From NCBI RefSeq assembly GCF_009759685.1, contig NZ_CP046654.1:2046001-2110000 (forward strand): DNA of 64,000 bases. The letters run 5' to 3'. The position numbers were made by a program, and so were the translations under genes. The stretch is from Acinetobacter baumannii. Its GTDB lineage: Bacteria; Pseudomonadota; Gammaproteobacteria; Pseudomonadales; Moraxellaceae. This document shows positions 1-8,409 of this stretch, one piece after another. Position 1 is the stretch's first letter; each line of letters opens with the position of its first letter. Under the pieces are notes generated by a model that made no database searches, was not told the origin of the DNA, and worked only from the letters and a program-made list of their open reading frames with translations.

Positions 1-921
1 GGGCCAATCCAAATGCCAGCACCACGTCCACGTGCTTTATTGACCATGGATGATATGGGCATGAGTCATGGTGATGGAAGTAATGAACATGCTGGCCATC
101 AAATGAACATGCAACATGACATGTCGGCCATGCCTGAAATGAAAAAAGAGACGAGTCAGGCTAATCATGATCACACAATGATGAAAATGGATCATGACAT
201 GAAAAATATGTCATCTGGCGAACATGATCATTCCATGATGCACATGAAGCATGATATGTCAGCGATGTCTGAAATGAACCATGATATGCAGGTAATGTCA
301 TCTAGCGAGCATGACCACGCTATGATGAATATGAATCATGAGATGCCTGCTCAATCTGAGAATAAGCCTAAAAAGGATGAACCAGTTTATGGCTGGGCAA
401 ATGCTTCAACGCCAGCGGGTATGAAAGCACTGCAATATAGCGATTTGCAATCTTTAACACCTCAGCCAGATACCCGTGTACCGGAACGTGAGTTAGTCAT
501 TCGTTTAGGCGGCAACATGGAGCGTTATATCTGGACCATTAATGGCAAGAAATTTAGTGACACGACACCTTTACAAGTTAAGTATGGTGAACGCATACGC
601 TTGAAATTTGTGAATGACAGTATGATGGCTCATCCAATGCATTTACATGGCATGTTTATGCAATTGGAAAATGGTCAACAAGCTGAAAACTTACCAAATA
701 AACATACCATTATTGTTCCACCCGGAAAGACCGTTACGGCGTTATTGACAGCCGATGCTTTGGGAGAATGGGCGATTCATTGCCATCTGCTCTATCACAT
801 GAGTGCTGGAATGATGAATAAATTAATTGTTGCTCAAGTCAACGATGGACAACAACCCGCTCAGACCCAGCCAACTGTTCAATCTGAAAATGAGAAAGGA
901 GCTAGTCATGCGCATCACTAA
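1..921 (+). CDS. copA: Copper resistance multicopper oxidase CopA, C-terminal part (5' end outside window)
   Basis: Periplasmic multicopper oxidase of the CopA/PcoA family, which oxidises Cu(I) and protects against copper. The reading frame is open back to base 1, so the gene starts before the window. Visible are a long Met/His-rich stretch (about residues 15-115 of the listed frame) built from variants of HDHxMMxMxHDM, a presumed copper-binding segment, then the C-terminal cupredoxin domain with the copper ligands HPMHLHGMF and HCHLLYHM. The two upstream cupredoxin domains and the Tat signal are expected outside the window. Its last 14 bases overlap copB, so the two are translated from one message. 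Confidence 0.93.
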   Translation, partial: GPIQMPAPRPRALLTMDDMGMSHGDGSNEHAGHQMNMQHDMSAMPEMKKETSQANHDHTMMKMDHDMKNMSSGEHDHSMMHMKHDMSAMSEMNHDMQVMSSSEHDHAMMNMNHEMPAQSENKPKKDEPVYGWANASTPAGMKALQYSDLQSLTPQPDTRVPERELVIRLGGNMERYIWTINGKKFSDTTPLQVKYGERIRLKFVNDSMMAHPMHLHGMFMQLENGQQAENLPNKHTIIVPPGKTVTALLTADALGEWAIHCHLLYHMSAGMMNKLIVAQVNDGQQPAQTQPTVQSENEKGASHAHH

Positions 922-1663
922 GTTATTTTCTCAAATGATATGTTGCGGTGCTTTCTCGGGTATATCTGTATTTGCTTTTGCTCAAGAACCTTTAACACAC
1001 GATCATTTACGCGAACATGGTGGACAGGTTTATCAAGCAACAAAGATTGATACTGGCTGGACTCAAAATGAAGAGGGTGAAAGCAGTTTTTCTTCTGAAT
1101 TAGAAACTTGGGTGGGAACAGATGAAAATAAATTGTTCATTAAAGCCCACGTTGAAAAAGCAGAGTCAGAAGATGCTAATTATGGCGGTTCATTACTTTA
1201 TAGCCGCAATGTAGCTGACTATTGGGATGTACAGGCCGGGATAAACTATGAACGTTTACAACGGGAAGACGAAAAGGAAGATCGCTGGGCTGGTGTAGTG
1301 GGCTTACATGGCATGGCACCTTACTTTTTTGAAACCGATGCTTATCTTTATGTAGGTGAAGATCAGTTATGGAAGTTAAGCCTAGAGACAGAAAGAGATT
1401 TGCTTTTTACTCAAAAGTTGATTGGTAAGCCCTATTTAAAAGCAGATGTTGTTTTACAAGATGAATCTCGCTATGCCAGTAAAACAGGCCTGTCGAGTTT
1501 ACAAGCTGGCTTTCAAACCCGTTATGAAATCAATAAAAAGGTAATGCCATTTGTTGATTTCGGTTATGGTTATGAAAAAGGTTTAAAACAAACCGCTTGG
1601 CAAACTGAAACCGACTCAGAACATGGTTGGTATTATGGAGCTGGGTTAACACTAAAATTCTAA
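908..1663 (+). CDS. copB: Copper resistance protein B, outer membrane
   Basis: CopB/PcoB family outer-membrane protein, partner of CopA. The start at 908 is chosen because GAAAGGAG lies just before it and it yields an N-terminal signal peptide (MRITKLF, hydrophobic stretch, cleavage near AFAQEP). The mature part is rich in aromatic residues and alternating beta strands and ends in a Phe (LTLKF), as usual for outer-membrane barrels. The frame is open 27 codons further upstream, but that extension lies inside copA and lacks a signal sequence. It overlaps the copA end by 14 bases, typical of a copAB operon. Confidence 0.92.
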   Translation: MRITKLFSQMICCGAFSGISVFAFAQEPLTHDHLREHGGQVYQATKIDTGWTQNEEGESSFSSELETWVGTDENKLFIKAHVEKAESEDANYGGSLLYSRNVADYWDVQAGINYERLQREDEKEDRWAGVVGLHGMAPYFFETDAYLYVGEDQLWKLSLETERDLLFTQKLIGKPYLKADVVLQDESRYASKTGLSSLQAGFQTRYEINKKVMPFVDFGYGYEKGLKQTAWQTETDSEHGWYYGAGLTLKF

Positions 1664-1745
1664 TTGCCGAACAAAAAGTAAGCTTAATGACATGCCATTG
1701 GTTTATACTGATGGCATTGTTTTTTGTGTCAGTTATGGTGCAAAG

Positions 1746-2687
1746 ATGGCTTTAGAAAAACAAGAGAATCAAATAAATGTAAATAAAAGCTGTTCTAGCT
1801 GTGGGTGCTCAAATGTAGCAGCTCAGGACTTTTCTGTGGCAAGTGAACCTAGGGTAAATAAAACCCAATGGGTGAGTTATTATCATATCCCCCGTATGGA
1901 TTGTGCAGCCGAAGAACAAATGGTACGAATGGCTTTAGCTTCTTATGCTGAACATATTCAAGAACTTTATTTTGATTTGCCCGCCCGCCACTTAGCGGTG
2001 TATCACAGTACTCAAGACGAAAAGATTACTCAGTGCCTGCAACGTCTAGGTTTAGGAGCCGAATTACAACAAACCCAACCACATTATGAGCCTGTTGAAA
2101 AACCCAAAAAGGTTCGATCAAGTTCCTCAACTAATGCAGCACAAAAACAGGTACTACAATGGCTGTTACTCATTAATGGGGTCATGTTTGTCATTGAGTT
2201 AATGGCAGGCATCATTGCCTCCTCCACAGGGTTAATTGCTGACTCGCTCGATATGTTTGCCGATGCTGCAATTTATGGTATTGCATTATTCGTGGTGGGT
2301 AAAAACCTCGACGCTCAATTAAAGGCTGCGCATCTTTCCGGATGGTTTCAATTTGGTTTAGCCATAATCGTTTTAATTGATGTGCTGCGCCGTTTTATAT
2401 ATGGCAGTGAACCAGTTTCAATTTTAATGATTTTAATTGGGGGATTAGCGCTTGCAGCCAACATTAGTTGTCTTTACTTAATGAGTGACCATAAAGAGAG
2501 CGGGGCACATATGAAGGCGAGTTATATATTTTCTGCAAATGATGTCATCGTAAACTTAGGTGTCATTATTGCGGGAATACTGGTTGCAATCACAGGCTCT
2601 CGTTATCCTGATTTAATTATTGGATTGATTATTGTTTTGTTCGTTTTAAATAGTGCACGAAAAATTTTACAGTTAAAAAATGAATAA
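1746..2687 (+). CDS. Cation diffusion facilitator-like transporter with N-terminal Cys motif
   Basis: Membrane transporter of the CDF type, about 313 residues. The cytosolic N-terminus has a Cys cluster (CSSCGC) and a degenerate HMA-like segment (MDCAAEE, with only one Cys of the usual CxxC). About six membrane segments follow. TM2 shows DSLDMFADA, a DxxxD pair as in CDF metal sites. TM5 shows FSANDVIVN, where the usual HxxxD has Phe instead of His, so the metal site looks altered. An upstream ATG at 1692 is possible, but its 18 codons look non-coding. The position directly after copAB suggests a role in metal handling. Substrate not determined. Confidence 0.75.
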   Translation: MALEKQENQINVNKSCSSCGCSNVAAQDFSVASEPRVNKTQWVSYYHIPRMDCAAEEQMVRMALASYAEHIQELYFDLPARHLAVYHSTQDEKITQCLQRLGLGAELQQTQPHYEPVEKPKKVRSSSSTNAAQKQVLQWLLLINGVMFVIELMAGIIASSTGLIADSLDMFADAAIYGIALFVVGKNLDAQLKAAHLSGWFQFGLAIIVLIDVLRRFIYGSEPVSILMILIGGLALAANISCLYLMSDHKESGAHMKASYIFSANDVIVNLGVIIAGILVAITGSRYPDLIIGLIIVLFVLNSARKILQLKNE

Positions 2688-2765
2688 TATTTTCTGATAG
2701 AGGCAAGCTTGAGTTCGGGTTTGCCTTCATTTTTTATTTTAAAGTAAACTGAGTCTTCACATACT

Positions 2766-2814
2766 GGAGGAACGACCTCCCCCATAATGGGTAATCATGT
2801 CGGGACGACCTGAC
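2766..2814 (+). promoter_or_regulatory. Guanidine-II (mini-ykkC) riboswitch candidate
   Basis: Two short hairpins stand just before gdx. The first is GGAGG (2766-2770) pairing CCTCC (2776-2780) around a loop containing ACGA. The second is GTCGGG (2799-2804) pairing CCTGAC (2809-2814) around the tetraloop ACGA. Paired hairpins with ACGR loops are the hallmark of the guanidine-II class, which controls SMR guanidinium exporters. Distance to the gdx start is 22 bases, which fits control of translation. Inferred by pattern only. Confidence 0.8.
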
Positions 2815-2836
2815 ACTATAAAAATTAGTGAATGTT

Positions 2837-3157
2837 ATGGCTTGGGCTATTTTAATTTTAGCAGGTGTATTTGAAGTGATTTGGGCATATTCTATGAAAA
2901 TGTCTGAAGGTTTTACACGCTTAACACCTAGTATTATTACCGTAGTTTTTATGATTTTGAGTGTAGTTCTACTTTCAATTTCAATGAAAACTTTACCCCT
3001 TGGTACTGCTTATACGGTTTGGACAGGCATTGGTGCAATTGGATCATTTTTAGTTGGTATTTTCTTTCTTCATGAGCCTATTGGTGCGATGAGAATGATT
3101 GCCGCTGTACTGATTGTATCTGGACTGGTTCTAATGAAAATTTCATCTCCATCCTAA
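2837..3157 (+). CDS. gdx: SMR-family guanidinium exporter Gdx (SugE)
   Basis: Small multidrug resistance family protein with four membrane helices, about 106 residues. The sequence beginning MAWAILILAGVFEVIWAYSM carries the SMR glutamate in helix 1 (GVFEVIWA) and the PLGTAYTVWTGIG signature of the SugE/Gdx subgroup, whose known physiological substrate is guanidinium, exchanged for protons. The ATG at 2837 is preferred over the GTG at 2828 because family members begin MAWA. The guanidine-II-like hairpins upstream agree with this substrate. ogt follows 11 bases downstream and may be cotranscribed. Confidence 0.9.
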   Translation: MAWAILILAGVFEVIWAYSMKMSEGFTRLTPSIITVVFMILSVVLLSISMKTLPLGTAYTVWTGIGAIGSFLVGIFFLHEPIGAMRMIAAVLIVSGLVLMKISSPS

Positions 3158-3168
3158 GAGGATCAAGT

Positions 3169-3648
3169 ATGTTGCTGTCTTATAAGTATATCAATTCGCC
3201 TGTTGGGCAATTAAAGCTGGTTGCGAATGAAAATGCTTTGGTAGCAGTACTTTGGGACAATGAAAATCCAAAACGTGTTCGACTGGCAGAGCTGGTCGAA
3301 CAACTTGAGCATCCAGTTTTATTAAAGACCGAACAACAATTACAAGAATATTTTGAAGGCAAACGCCGTGAGTTTACATTACCACTAGATTTTGAAGGGA
3401 CTGCATTTCAAAAGCAGGTCTGGGCGGCATTACTGACGATTCCGTATGGTGAAACAAGAAGTTATAAAGATATTGCTGTTCAGATCGGAAATGAAAAAGC
3501 AGTGCGAGCAGTGGGTGCTGCAAATGGCAAAAATCCGATTTCAATTATTGCACCTTGTCACCGAGTCATTGGGGTAGGTGGCGCTTTGGTTGGTTTTGCC
3601 GGTGGTCTTGATAAGAAAGATATTTTATTAAGATTAGAGCAAAAATAA
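3169..3648 (+). CDS. ogt: Methylated-DNA--protein-cysteine S-methyltransferase
   Basis: DNA repair protein that transfers alkyl groups from O6-alkylguanine (and O4-alkylthymine) to its own cysteine. The active-site motif PCHRVIG is present near residue 126, preceded by the helix-turn-helix segment (TIPYGETRSYKDIA) and the conserved GAANGKNP. At 159 residues it matches the stand-alone Ogt type without an Ada regulatory domain. An AGAGGA ribosome site lies 8 bases before the start. It is close behind gdx. Confidence 0.93.
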   Translation: MLLSYKYINSPVGQLKLVANENALVAVLWDNENPKRVRLAELVEQLEHPVLLKTEQQLQEYFEGKRREFTLPLDFEGTAFQKQVWAALLTIPYGETRSYKDIAVQIGNEKAVRAVGAANGKNPISIIAPCHRVIGVGGALVGFAGGLDKKDILLRLEQK

Positions 3649-3784
3649 GCTATTTTTAGCGCTCGATTTTTTCAGGCTTTTCTAATAAGCTGTCAATTCT
3701 GATATTTCATATAAAGCGTGTTTTATAATCTCGCTATTTACTGAAATATTAATCTTTTCATAACAAACTCTGGATGTTTTAAAA

Positions 3785-5005
3785 ATGGCTGTCGGTGACG
3801 TAACAATGCCACAAATGCATGTGGTAAAAGGTGTAAAAATTGGCTCAACAGAAGCATATGTACGTTACCCAAACCGACGAGATCTAGTCATTTTTGAATT
3901 TGCAGAAGGTTCAAATGTTGCAGGTGTATTTACGCAAAATGCATTCTGTGCGGCACCTGTTCATGTCTCTAAAGCTCATCTTGCCGAAGGCAATCCGCGC
4001 TATTTAGTGATTAATACAGGTAATGCCAATGCTGGTACTGGTCCTATAGGTTTGAAAAATGCTCAGGATACTTGTGCAAAGTTAGCGGAGCTTGCTGGCG
4101 TTAACAGTTTCGAAGTACTTCCATTTTCTACAGGTGTGATTGGTGAGCAGCTTCCGATGGAACGTTTACTCGCTGGCTTACAACCTGCATTAAATAGTGT
4201 ACAGGACGCTGCATGGAGTGATGCGGCATCTGGCATTATGACAACAGACACAGTGCCTAAAGGCGCATCTGAACAATTTGAGCTTGATGGTATGACTTAT
4301 ACCATGACCGGTATTAGTAAAGGCGCTGGGATGATCCGCCCGAACATGGCAACTATGCTGAGCTTTGTGGCAACAGATGCGCCTATTCGCCGTGATTTAG
4401 TCCAAAAGCTATTAAAGACTACAGTTGAGCATTCATTTAACCGTATTACCATTGATGGTGATACCTCAACAAATGACTCTTGTATTTTTGTAGCAACTGG
4501 TCAGGCGGGTGGCGCTGAAATTACATCGGAAAGCGATGTACGCTACGCTAAAGTGTTAGAAGTACTTGCTCGTGTAATGAACCGTTTAGCACAGTTAATT
4601 GTCCGTGATGGAGAAGGTGCGACGAAGTTTATTACTGTTGCTGTTGAAGGCGGTGCAAATACTCAAGAATGTTGTGACATTGCTTATAGCATTGCGCATT
4701 CACCGCTTGTTAAAACTGCACTTTTTGCATCGGATCCGAACTGGGGACGTATTTTAGCTGCAATCGGCTATGCTGGAGTGAAAGACTTAGACGTGTCTAA
4801 AATTCAGGTATGGTTAGACGACGTGCAAATCTGTAAAGATGGTGGCGCAGCCGAGGACTATACCGAAGAAGCAGGTGCTCGTGTAATGGCACAAACCGAA
4901 ATTACCATTCGTGTTGACTTAGGCCGCGGACAAGCCAAAGACACGGTATATACGTGTGACTTATCTTACGACTATGTCAAGATTAATGCAGATTACCGTT
5001 CGTAA
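3785..5005 (+). CDS. argJ: Bifunctional glutamate N-acetyltransferase / amino-acid acetyltransferase
   Basis: ArgJ recycles the acetyl group from N-acetylornithine to glutamate in arginine synthesis. It is an Ntn-type enzyme that cleaves itself into alpha and beta chains at the conserved KGAGMI...ATML motif, seen here as NMATMLSF (new N-terminal Thr). Other family marks are TTDTVPK and NTNDSC-like DTSTNDSC. The length of 406 residues is normal. It stands alone with its own terminator; whether it is bifunctional or only ornithine acetyltransferase cannot be told from sequence. Confidence 0.95.
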   Translation: MAVGDVTMPQMHVVKGVKIGSTEAYVRYPNRRDLVIFEFAEGSNVAGVFTQNAFCAAPVHVSKAHLAEGNPRYLVINTGNANAGTGPIGLKNAQDTCAKLAELAGVNSFEVLPFSTGVIGEQLPMERLLAGLQPALNSVQDAAWSDAASGIMTTDTVPKGASEQFELDGMTYTMTGISKGAGMIRPNMATMLSFVATDAPIRRDLVQKLLKTTVEHSFNRITIDGDTSTNDSCIFVATGQAGGAEITSESDVRYAKVLEVLARVMNRLAQLIVRDGEGATKFITVAVEGGANTQECCDIAYSIAHSPLVKTALFASDPNWGRILAAIGYAGVKDLDVSKIQVWLDDVQICKDGGAAEDYTEEAGARVMAQTEITIRVDLGRGQAKDTVYTCDLSYDYVKINADYRS

Positions 5006-5021
5006 ATATTCAGTTATAATC

Positions 5022-5046
5022 AAGCCTCGACAAAGAGGCTTTTTTA
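5022..5046 (+). terminator. Rho-independent terminator after argJ
   Basis: AAGCCTC (5022-5028) pairs with GAGGCTT (5035-5041) across a six-base loop and runs into a T-tract, 17 bases after the argJ stop. Confidence 0.9.
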
Positions 5047-5151
5047 TTAGCCCCATCTTTTGATATTAAATGATTGAATTTAGTAAATCGTTTAAGCAGT
5101 AACGTTATATGCGAGCAGGTATGCCAGCATGAAGGATAGAGAAGACGTTTT

Positions 5152-6216
5152 ATGAGTGATGCGACTTTAATTGCCAACGATGCAAAAAACATTGTACAAG
5201 CGCATTTAGACCGTTTAGGTGAACCAAAAGACAACCGCCTAAGTGAAGAAGCAAAACAACAAAAGTTTGCACAGATCGAAGCAGAGCTCAAAAAACGTGA
5301 TGCTGTCCTTGTTGCTCACTACTATTGCGATCCAGATGTACAAGAACTTGCCGAGAAAACAGGTGGATGCGTTTCTGACTCTTTAGAAATGGCACGTTTT
5401 GGGCGAGATCATGCTGCCTCTACACTGGTTGTGGCTGGCGTTAAGTTTATGGGTGAAACAGCAAAAATTCTGTCTCCTGAAAAAACAATTCTGATGCCAA
5501 CACTTGAAGCAACCTGCTCACTTGACTTGGGCTGTCCAGTTGATGAATTCACGGCATTTTGTGATCAGCACCCTGATCACACCGTAGTGGTTTATGCCAA
5601 TACATCGGCTGCTGTTAAAGCTCGTGCGGATTGGGTGGTGACTTCAAGTTGTGCAGTTGAAATTGTTGAGCATCTAGATAGCTTAGGCGAAAAAATTATT
5701 TGGGCACCAGATCAGCACTTAGGTCGCTATATTCAAAAGAAAACCGGCGCTGATATGTTGCTTTGGGATGGCGCATGTATTGTGCATGAAGAATTCCGTG
5801 CACGTGGCATTGCTAACATGAAAGCACTGTACCCAGATGCGGCTGTATTGGTGCATCCTGAGTCACCAGAGTCGGTGGTAGAAATTGCCGATGCAGTGGG
5901 TAGTACATCTCAATTGATTAAAGCTGCACAAACTTTGCCACACCAACATTTAATCGTGGCAACGGACCGTGGCATTTTCTACAAAATGCAGCAAGCCGTA
6001 CCAGATAAGATTCTGGTTGAAGCCCCAACAGCGGGTGAGGGTGCAACTTGTCGTTCATGTGCACACTGTCCGTGGATGGCCATGAATGAACTTGATGGAA
6101 TTTTAGAAGTTTTACAAAAAGGTGATCAAGAAATACACGTTGACCCAGCACTTGCTGAACGTGCCAAAATGCCTTTAGACCGAATGTTAGCCTTTAGTGC
6201 ATCATTAAAACGTTAA
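5152..6216 (+). CDS. nadA: Quinolinate synthase A
   Basis: Condenses iminoaspartate with dihydroxyacetone phosphate to quinolinate in NAD synthesis. It carries a [4Fe-4S] cluster. The three ligand cysteines are visible: C122 in [12 protein letters not shown]209 in WDGACIVHE and C300 in [11 protein letters not shown]. Substrate-binding HYYCDPDVQ and SDSLEMARF are present. 354 residues matches the longer bacterial form. It is transcribed alone, ahead of the tRNA cluster. Confidence 0.96.
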   Translation: MSDATLIANDAKNIVQAHLDRLGEPKDNRLSEEAKQQKFAQIEAELKKRDAVLVAHYYCDPDVQELAEKTGGCVSDSLEMARFGRDHAASTLVVAGVKFMGETAKILSPEKTILMPTLEATCSLDLGCPVDEFTAFCDQHPDHTVVVYANTSAAVKARADWVVTSSCAVEIVEHLDSLGEKIIWAPDQHLGRYIQKKTGADMLLWDGACIVHEEFRARGIANMKALYPDAAVLVHPESPESVVEIADAVGSTSQLIKAAQTLPHQHLIVATDRGIFYKMQQAVPDKILVEAPTAGEGATCRSCAHCPWMAMNELDGILEVLQKGDQEIHVDPALAERAKMPLDRMLAFSASLKR

Positions 6217-6282
6217 AAAGCCTCAAAATGCTTGTTAAATATACATTTGATAAGGATTTTTAACTTTTTTTGACAATAGGTG

Positions 6283-6311
6283 TTGACGTCTGAGGGCGTC
6301 GCGCCTAGAAT
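6283..6311 (+). promoter_or_regulatory. Sigma-70 promoter of the tRNA operon
   Basis: TTGACG (6283-6288) and TAGAAT (6306-6311) are separated by exactly 17 bases, followed by a short GC-containing discriminator. The arrangement is near consensus and lies 48 bases before the first tRNA, as expected for a strong stable-RNA promoter. Confidence 0.85.
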
Positions 6312-6358
6312 GCACACCGTACCGCACGATGTGCGATACAGCAAAAGCTGAGATAGAT

Positions 6359-6435
6359 CGGAGCATAGCACAGCCTGGTAGTGCACCTGGTTTGGGACCA
6401 GGGGGTCGTAGGTTCGAATCCTACTGCTCCGACCA
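6359..6435 (+). tRNA. tRNA-Pro (anticodon TGG), copy 1
   Basis: A 77-base cloverleaf with acceptor CGGAGCA pairing TGCTCCG, anticodon loop with TGG, GGTTCGAATCC T-arm and encoded CCA end. It is identical to the copy at 6682-6758. Confidence 0.95.
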
Positions 6436-6491
6436 CTTAAAAGAATATTTTAAGATCGGCGAAGTATCGCATGATAAGCATCATCGGTTAA

Positions 6492-6568
6492 GCGCCTGTA
6501 GCTCAGTTGGATAGAGCATCCGCCTTCTAAGCGGATGGTCACAGGTTCGAATCCTGTCAGGCGCGCCA
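6492..6568 (+). tRNA. tRNA-Arg (anticodon TCT)
   Basis: A 77-base cloverleaf, acceptor GCGCCTG pairing CAGGCGC, anticodon loop CTTCTAA (TCT), T-arm GGTTCGAATCC and encoded CCA. Second gene of the tRNA operon. Confidence 0.95.
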
Positions 6569-6600
6569 TTTGGTAGCTTGGTACGTAGAACTTATTTGAT

Positions 6601-6677
6601 GGTGGATGTAGCTCAGTTGGTAGAGCCCTGGATTGTGATTCCAGTTGTCGCGGGTTCGAATCCCGTCATTCACCCCA
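6601..6677 (+). tRNA. tRNA-His (anticodon GTG)
   Basis: Anticodon loop ATTGTGATT gives GTG. Acceptor GTGGATG pairs CATTCAC, with the extra 5' G at 6601 opposite C6674 that marks tRNA-His. The CCA end is encoded. Confidence 0.95.
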
Positions 6678-6681
6678 ATTT

Positions 6682-6758
6682 CGGAGCATAGCACAGCCTG
6701 GTAGTGCACCTGGTTTGGGACCAGGGGGTCGTAGGTTCGAATCCTACTGCTCCGACCA
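6682..6758 (+). tRNA. tRNA-Pro (anticodon TGG), copy 2
   Basis: All 77 bases match the first tRNA-Pro at 6359-6435, so the operon carries a perfect duplicate. It is the last tRNA of the Pro-Arg-His-Pro array. Confidence 0.95.
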
Positions 6759-6901
6759 TATTTAAAAGCGTTCAAGCTTTCTAAAATATCCCATATATTA
6801 AAATCATTTCTTCTTATCTTATGGATAGAAGGAATTTTTTTGTTTTCTATAATAAAATTTTAATTCCAAATTGCTCCAATATCTGAACTTATTTATATAA
6901 G

Positions 6902-7013
6902 CTCTGTTCTCTGTTCTCTGTTCTCTGTTCTCTGTTCTCTGTTCTCTGTTCTCTGTTCTCTGTTCTCTGTTCTCTGTTCTCTGTTCTCTGTTCTCTGTTC
7001 TCTGTTCTCTGTT
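6902..7013. repeat. Heptamer tandem repeat, 16 perfect copies of CTCTGTT
   Basis: 112 bases made of exactly 16 uninterrupted CTCTGTT units. On the minus strand the array begins inside the stop codon of add (7012-7014), so it forms the first part of the add 3' untranslated region. The preceding stretch 6759-6901 is AT-rich and shows no gene. Perfect short arrays of this kind usually vary in copy number between strains. Confidence 0.97.
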
Positions 7014-8007
7014 ATTGATATTTCTGTCTTAACTCATCTTTTTCTTGATGTGATAAAAATGCGATTTTAAGTCCATTTTCTTGAGCTGTATAAATTTGCT
7101 CAGGACTTAAACCTGCCAATGGGGCAGCAGTTAAATATTCATGTTGTATCTCAATGCCTTCTACGGCAGGGTCGTCCGTATTAATAGTGGCAAGCACACC
7201 ATGTTCTAAAAAAGTCTTTAATGGATGCTCTGCTAAAGAAGGCACTGTGTTGGTTTGAATATTTGAGGTGAGACAAGATTCAATACCAATCTGGTGTTTT
7301 GCCAAATAATCTAAAAGTTTTAAATCTTGAACTGCTTTAACACCATGTCCAATCCGTTCGGCACCTAATTCTTCAATGGCTTGCCAAATACTTTCTGGGC
7401 CGGCAGCTTCGCCTGCATGTACCGTAATGTGCCAACCTGCATCACGCGCTTTTTTAAAGTGCTCAATAAATAAATTGCCCGGAAAACCAAGCTCATCTCC
7501 AGCAAGATCCAATGCTTTAATATCATTTTTATGGGCAAGGAGGGCATTTAATTCTTTTTCGCAGGCTTCTTGACCAAAAGTACGACTCATAATACCAATT
7601 AAATTCGCTTTTACGCCGTACGCCTGACTACCTTCTTTTATTCCAGCAATCACAGCTTCAACTACGCCTTCAAGTGGAAGTTGATGGGTCATTCCCATAT
7701 AACCCGGTGAAAAACGTAGTTCTACATAGTCTAGTCCTTGCTGTGCTGCATCCTGCATGTTTTCAAAAGCAATACGTTTACAGGCATCTAAACTGGCTAA
7801 TACTTTTACGCCCCAATCGAGCTTAGATAAAAAACTTAATAAGTCGGGTTGGTTATCCATCACTTGTACGTGTGGTCGTAAAGATTCAATGTCGTAAGCA
7901 GGCAAATCTAAATGGTATTGTTGCCCCAACTCTAAAATGGTTTGAATGCGGATGTTGCCATCAAGGTGGCGGTGTATATCTGTAAGCGGGAGCGTTTTTG
8001 TAATCAT
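7012..8007 (-). CDS. add: Adenosine deaminase
   Basis: Deaminates adenosine (or adenine, in the related ADE group) in purine salvage. The metal site HRHLDGN appears at the N-terminus, HAGEAAGP carries a His and the catalytic-region Glu, ERIGHGVKA is conserved, and NTDDPAV holds the metal-binding Asp. The start at 8007 (MITKTLPL) gives 331 residues, the usual family size. The frame is open 108 codons further upstream, but that part does not resemble the family. A CAATAA end abuts the heptamer array. Confidence 0.9.
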   Translation of the reverse strand: MITKTLPLTDIHRHLDGNIRIQTILELGQQYHLDLPAYDIESLRPHVQVMDNQPDLLSFLSKLDWGVKVLASLDACKRIAFENMQDAAQQGLDYVELRFSPGYMGMTHQLPLEGVVEAVIAGIKEGSQAYGVKANLIGIMSRTFGQEACEKELNALLAHKNDIKALDLAGDELGFPGNLFIEHFKKARDAGWHITVHAGEAAGPESIWQAIEELGAERIGHGVKAVQDLKLLDYLAKHQIGIESCLTSNIQTNTVPSLAEHPLKTFLEHGVLATINTDDPAVEGIEIQHEYLTAAPLAGLSPEQIYTAQENGLKIAFLSHQEKDELRQKYQ

Positions 8008-8409
8008 AGATTTCTTCTTATCTGTTTGCATCAATTCATCATGCCTGTTTAGATGCACTGATAAAAGTTTGGATTTGCTATGTTTTTGTGAAAATGGTTG
8101 AGTTGAGTTTTTTGAACTTACTATATTTGTATAAGTTTTAATTTTGATGACATTGTTCTGGCCTAAGAAGACAACACAGTCTGTGTAAGATACAAGCACC
8201 AAGATTTTTATTGTTTTTAATTTCGCTGAGCCTGTTTTTTGTTGACTCTTCAAGAGTGGATTGGCTGAAGAATGGTCATTGGTATTTTGCCTTTTACTTG
8301 TAAAGATGAATAAAGGCTTGCTAAAGACCAAACCGATAAAGCGATTAATTTATCTGTAGAAATCTATTTCTGGCAAGTAAATGAAAAAGAAGAAATAGGA
8401 AGCACTCAA
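8008..8409. other. Intergenic region between divergent add and alcohol dehydrogenase genes
   Basis: Must hold both promoters. An in-frame open stretch precedes the dehydrogenase from 8314 but contains no usual start codon. AGGA at 8397-8400 is the ribosome site for the gene at 8410. No convincing operator or RNA element was seen. Confidence 0.5.

Noticed and set aside
6329..6775. Frames across the tRNA cluster
   Set aside because: They run through tRNA genes and are chance frames.
6902..7013. CRISPR-like array
   Set aside because: Unit of 7 bases without spacers; it is a simple tandem repeat.
8008..8331. N-terminal extension of adenosine deaminase
   Set aside because: The extra 108 residues do not resemble the family, and the start at 8007 gives the normal length.
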